DNA from: Euplotes cf. woodruffi 2 WChen-2021
Lineage: Eukaryota; Ciliophora; Spirotrichea; Euplotida; Euplotidae
NCBI GenBank assembly: GCA_021441665.1
Contig: JAGYYN010024132.1
Coordinates: 1 to 21,307, forward strand
DNA length: 21,307 nt
Direction: 5' to 3'
The position numbers were made by a program, and so were the translations under genes. The first letter of the stretch is position 1. Each line of letters begins with the position of its first letter. Of the stretch, positions 18,311 to 21,307 are shown piece after piece. Under the pieces are notes generated by a model. That model was given only the letters and a program-made list of their open reading frames with translations, was not told the origin of the DNA and made no database searches.

Positions 18311-19444
18311 ATGGACACGGTTGGAATTAATCAAATCAAGTACCTGTTGAGCTCCATGCAGAAAGAATTTATAGGAGCATTCATGAAATCGAAGGTTGAG
18401 TTCATTTGATATTATTAATAGTTATTGTTTATACAAAATTATTCAATTTATATGCATGTGTAGAAAACTTATTAATATAAAATAATGCTATAAATCTCAA
18501 TTATCGCTATTTAAACATAATAAGCTTATCAGATTCAATTGTAAAAATCCTCTGCTGATGATAAGTATATAGAGAAAGGAAGATAGCTTATAATAAATAA
18601 AAATTTAGTAAAATACAGCCAAATGAACTTCAAAATTCAATATTCAGAAGTCGAAACAGTATCGGTAATGAAAATGCCGATAAACCCATTCACTCGGGAG
18701 TTGGAGCTACCCATGCAGTTATCAAACCTTAACTCGTACATCTTGAGTTTACAGTTACGGAATCAAGAGGAGATTATGAGAATGGAATCAAGTCAGAATC
18801 AGAATCAGGTGATTTGTTTTCCTTGAATCAACATGAACTTCTACGGAGGCATCACAAACTACACCAACTATGGTGGCAATGATACCCAGCATACTTCTTG
18901 TGACTGATCAGACTCTCAAAATTTAAGAATCGAAGAAAGTAGCTTAATTAAACAAGTAGAAAAATCATTAAATAAAATAAAGTTTTCAAAATCAGGATCG
19001 TCAAGCGAAAACAAAACTGTAAAGAAGACCGAAGACTTTGAGCTTTCAGAAATATGCGACGGGCTTAAGGACAAGGATGAGAGAGAACTTGCCTTGCAAA
19101 AATACCCTCACGAAGTCATCTTGAGGAAAAATAAGACAACAGGCAAGATGCAGAGGATCTTCATCTGAAAACACCCCAGCTGCCTTAAAGAATTCAACAA
19201 GTCGTGGAACTTAATATACCACGCACGTATTCATACGAATGAAAAGCCATTTAAGTGCACTGAGTGCCTTGAAAGCTTCGCTCAGAAGGGAAATCTCAAA
19301 AGACACATGAAGACGCATTCTGAAACTGCCTTATGAAAAAGGAAAAACTTTTTATGAAATATTTGCCTGAAAAAGTATACTACAAAGTTCAATTTAAAAA
19401 TCCATACGCAGACTCGACATATGGAGAGTGGAAAGAAGCACTAA
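18311..19444 (+). CDS. C2H2 zinc-finger protein, three fingers (related to the minus-strand neighbour)
   Basis: Probably a nuclear DNA-binding protein. The firm part is one frame from 18623 to TAA 19442-19444. It ends in three fingers: C-KHPS-C-x12-H-ARI-H, then CTEC-x12-H-MKT-H, then C-NI-C-x12-H-TQTR-H. The first Cys of fingers 1 and 3 is TGA in both cases, direct evidence for TGA = Cys. Ahead of the fingers are a polar Ser/Lys region and Gln/Asn-rich segments. A likely first exon, 18311-18394 (MDTVGINQIKYLLSSMQKEF), precedes a 224-nt gap ending TACAG at 18618. In phase it enters another frame (PNELQNSIFRSRNSIG) and needs a +1 shift at CCT-TAA near 18729, giving 302 aa. Otherwise translation starts at ATG 18623. 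The first finger (C-x4-C) and overall order match the neighbour, suggesting an inverted duplication. Confidence 0.8.
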
Positions 19445-20269
19445 ATTAAGTCAATTGCCACCGTGCTGACTTTAGTCTGTTTACTGTTTCCTAAAATGGA
19501 AAAGTTAAAACAGGCAAATAAAATTTAATTAAAATAATCATTTTTCATAATCAGTGCGGGAAGGAGACTTTAAAACCACCAAAGCTTATTTTTGATTCAT
19601 ATAAAACCTGAATGAACTATTTAAATTTTTGCATATCTATACATGGCCATCTTTAGCTGTCTCAAATTCATAATTTTAGATTCTGATATTCACCGCAATT
19701 TTTATTGATTATTAGACTGGGTACAGGAGAAATTAAAATCCAGCCGCTAGTATTTATTATTATCCGTCATGGGGCGTTAGGCTGCGATAGCCGTCTGGAC
19801 TAAAGAGCTCATCTTCTGCTGACCGGTTCATATTTTCATTCCTTCTCGAAAATATAAAATTTAACCTGTCATATGAAAATATTCAATTCATATAATACTA
19901 TAATATACGATGTTAAATTGAGTATTAAATAAGTTATTGGCTTTTATTTAAATTTTACCATTTTATTTTAAATTTACACGAATATTTGAAAAGGGTATTT
20001 AGAATAGAATTTTTTACGTAATTGAGATTGATCACAATTTTATTTTGAATCATGAGAATATCCAACAATTACAAGTATTTTATTCATATAATTTTAATTC
20101 TGAGTAAATACTTTGTATCTTCGGGTGTATTTAATTCTCTTAAACATCGCTTTGGAATTAGTAATTATTACTTTTACTATTTAGATCTAAAATTTTATCG
20201 AATGCTTATTTTTATATAATAAATTATAATAGACTTTATTCGAAGATATGTTGAAGAAAACTCCAGAAT
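19445..20269. other. AT-rich intergenic DNA with one GC-rich patch
   Basis: Between two convergent genes. Mostly AT-rich with no supported gene, except for a patch near 19735-19835, listed separately. The 3' untranslated ends of both neighbours must lie here. Confidence 0.55.
19735..19835. other. Small GC-rich island
   Basis: A patch of clearly higher GC content. On the minus strand it contains a 23-codon frame from ATG to TAA (MNRSAEDELFSPDGYRSLTP, then HDG) that looks protein-like. It also contains a small hairpin (GGCT-GCGAT-AGCC). It may be an isolated gene segment, a micro-exon or a small RNA. Confidence 0.3.
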
Positions 20270-20876
20270 TTACAAGTCTGTATAGACATCCTTGAAGTAT
20301 TGGTCTTTTTTAATATGGTCTGGGATGATAGTCTTTGCTCCTTTCTTCCAATTTGCAGGGCAGACTTCTCCGTGTTCATCTGTGAACTTAAAAGCTTCAA
20401 TAAGTCTTAAAGTTTCATCTACGCTACGTCCGACCGGAGCGTCGTTGATATGGACCGATCTTACAGTCTGGTCTCCAGAAATAATGAAGAGTCCTCGAAG
20501 GTGGGCTCCGTAAAGCTCGTCTTGAGGGTTCTCAACAAGCACTCCGTACTGTCTGCCCATATCCTTATTTATATCAGCGATTAGTGGGAAGTTAAGCTTG
20601 CCAACTCCTCCTGCAGATCTCGGGGTCTTGATCCACGCGAGGTGAGTGAACTGAGAGTCGACAGAGACTGCTACAATATCTGCCCCGAGATCTTTGAACT
20701 TGCTGTAAGCTTCTGAGAAGGCGATGATCTCAGTTGGACACACATAGGTAAAGTCAAATGGGTAGAACAACATCACAAGATACTTTCCTTTGTAATCGTC
20801 CAAGGAGATTTCTTTGAACTGCTCGTCGATGACAGCTTGAGCTCTCCAGTGTGGAGCCTCCTGTCTTGGAATCAGT
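20270..20876 (-). CDS. Typical 2-Cys peroxiredoxin (Prx1/AhpC family), first exon unresolved
   Basis: A thiol peroxidase that reduces H2O2 and organic peroxides using thioredoxin as electron donor; typical members are obligate homodimers. Visible: APHWRAQAVI and the first strands, peroxidatic Cys in DFTYVCPTEI, the HLAWIKTPR and GGVGKLNFPLIAD stretches, and resolving Cys in GEVCPANW. The C-terminal YF motif (KDQYFKDVY) marks the eukaryotic over-oxidation-sensitive type. The frame runs from about LIPRQEAP at 20874 to TAA at 20270. The codon at 20803 that could look like a start is TTG (Leu) within the domain, so translation begins upstream. A 158-nt intron (20877-21034, GTAAGTAG...AAGCAG) probably leads to an exon reading IIPRVIFKTCFG. 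That could be part of a mitochondrial transit peptide, but no ATG is found in frame there. Confidence 0.93.
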
Positions 20877-21034
20877 CTGCTTATAGGTTAGAAACGATTT
20901 GATAAAAAAATTTCTTGCTGATGTTTTCTCAGATCACAGAAACATCAAAAATCGAAGTAGTTTTGAAAAATAAAAAATTAAAATAGTTTTACTTTGCTTT
21001 TGTATATTTAAATAATTGAGTACTGTCTACTTAC
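20877..21034 (-). other. Probable intron upstream of the peroxiredoxin core
   Basis: Minus strand GTAAGTAGAC...ATAAGCAG, very AT-rich inside. The downstream frame closes just upstream of the 3' site, as expected for an intron. Confidence 0.55.
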
Positions 21035-21229
21035 CCAAAGCAAGTTTTAAAAATAACTCGTGGGATGATTTATTAAATATATAATATATGGTACTAAATG
21101 GACCTCAGCAAGTCGTAAAAAAGATTACAAAACTGATGATTGTGATATAAGAAAGATTCTTCATATCTATTTATGAAAATAATATCAATATGTAAAATAA
21201 TAAATACATCAGTATAACATATCAATCAG
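21035..21229. other. AT-rich spacer, peroxiredoxin 5' end somewhere inside
   Basis: A minus-strand frame from about 21168 (MKNLSYITIISFVIFFTTCC) is open to the proposed splice site, but its phase does not fit the peroxiredoxin. The true start of that gene is therefore unresolved. Nothing else was recognised. Confidence 0.35.
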
Positions 21230-21307
21230 TCATCAGCGTTTTTGTCGATTTCAGAAATGATGGCCTCCAGCTCCTTTTCGTCGAGCAGCAGGTCGTCAGA
21301 CGATAGA
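21230..21307 (-). CDS. EF-hand protein, partial at window edge
   Basis: The minus strand, entering from the window end, reads LSSDDLLLDEKELEAIISEI followed by DKNADD and then TGA (Cys). The acidic helix plus D-x-N-x-D start of a loop is the calmodulin/centrin type of calcium-binding EF-hand. The loop's last positions cannot be verified because the sequence turns AT-rich straight after DD. An exon end or segment boundary is likely at about 21230. Only about 26 residues are visible, so the family within EF-hand proteins is open. Confidence 0.5.

Noticed and set aside
1-21307. Mobile elements, viral fossils, CRISPR arrays
   Set aside because: No transposase, integrase, reverse transcriptase or capsid-like sequence, no long terminal repeats and no regularly spaced repeats were seen.

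Overview
The window looks like germline (micronuclear) DNA of a ciliate of the genus Euplotes. The strongest evidence is the genetic code. TGA falls inside otherwise continuous genes, and in two C2H2 zinc-finger genes it occupies zinc-ligand cysteine positions, so TGA reads as Cys (translation table 10). Genes also continue across AAA-TAA-A sites by a +1 shift, a known Euplotes habit. Introns are GT-AG, with a class of 24-31 nt and a second class of 120-886 nt. Several genes lie on one 21 kb AT-rich stretch with no G4T4/C4A4 telomere repeats. One gene is split into two oppositely oriented pieces sharing a 15-base in-frame repeat at the break. That fits the germline rather than the gene-sized somatic nanochromosomes.

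Layout, left to right. 431-3794 (+): a protein of about 1085 aa with TPR-like helical repeats and a long disordered tail, read through several frameshift sites. 3964-5274 (-): the YchF/OLA1 GTPase. 5597-7573 (-): a basic Ser/Arg/Asn-rich protein of unknown function. 7798-8584: a small unknown gene whose last coding piece is inverted (a scrambled gene). 8694-10265 (+): an unknown protein with one membrane segment and a hairpin-rich 450-nt intron. 10358-13966 (-): a Lys/Ser-rich unknown protein in ten exons, with an 886-nt first intron that holds a GC-rich island. 13967-16188: 2.2 kb of AT-rich DNA without a firm gene. 16189-18046 (-) and 18311-19444 (+): two divergently transcribed, related C2H2 zinc-finger genes. 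19445-20269: mostly empty, with one small GC-rich island. 20270-20876 (-): a typical 2-Cys peroxiredoxin, first exon unresolved. 21230-21307 (-): the end of an EF-hand protein cut off by the window.

The genes do not form a pathway; they are probably separate precursors of somatic nanochromosomes. Most open frames longer than 60 codons are either parts of these genes or shadows of them. Exon models were built by hand from frame, splice-site phase and family similarity. Every multi-exon model should be read with that in mind, and first exons are the least certain parts.
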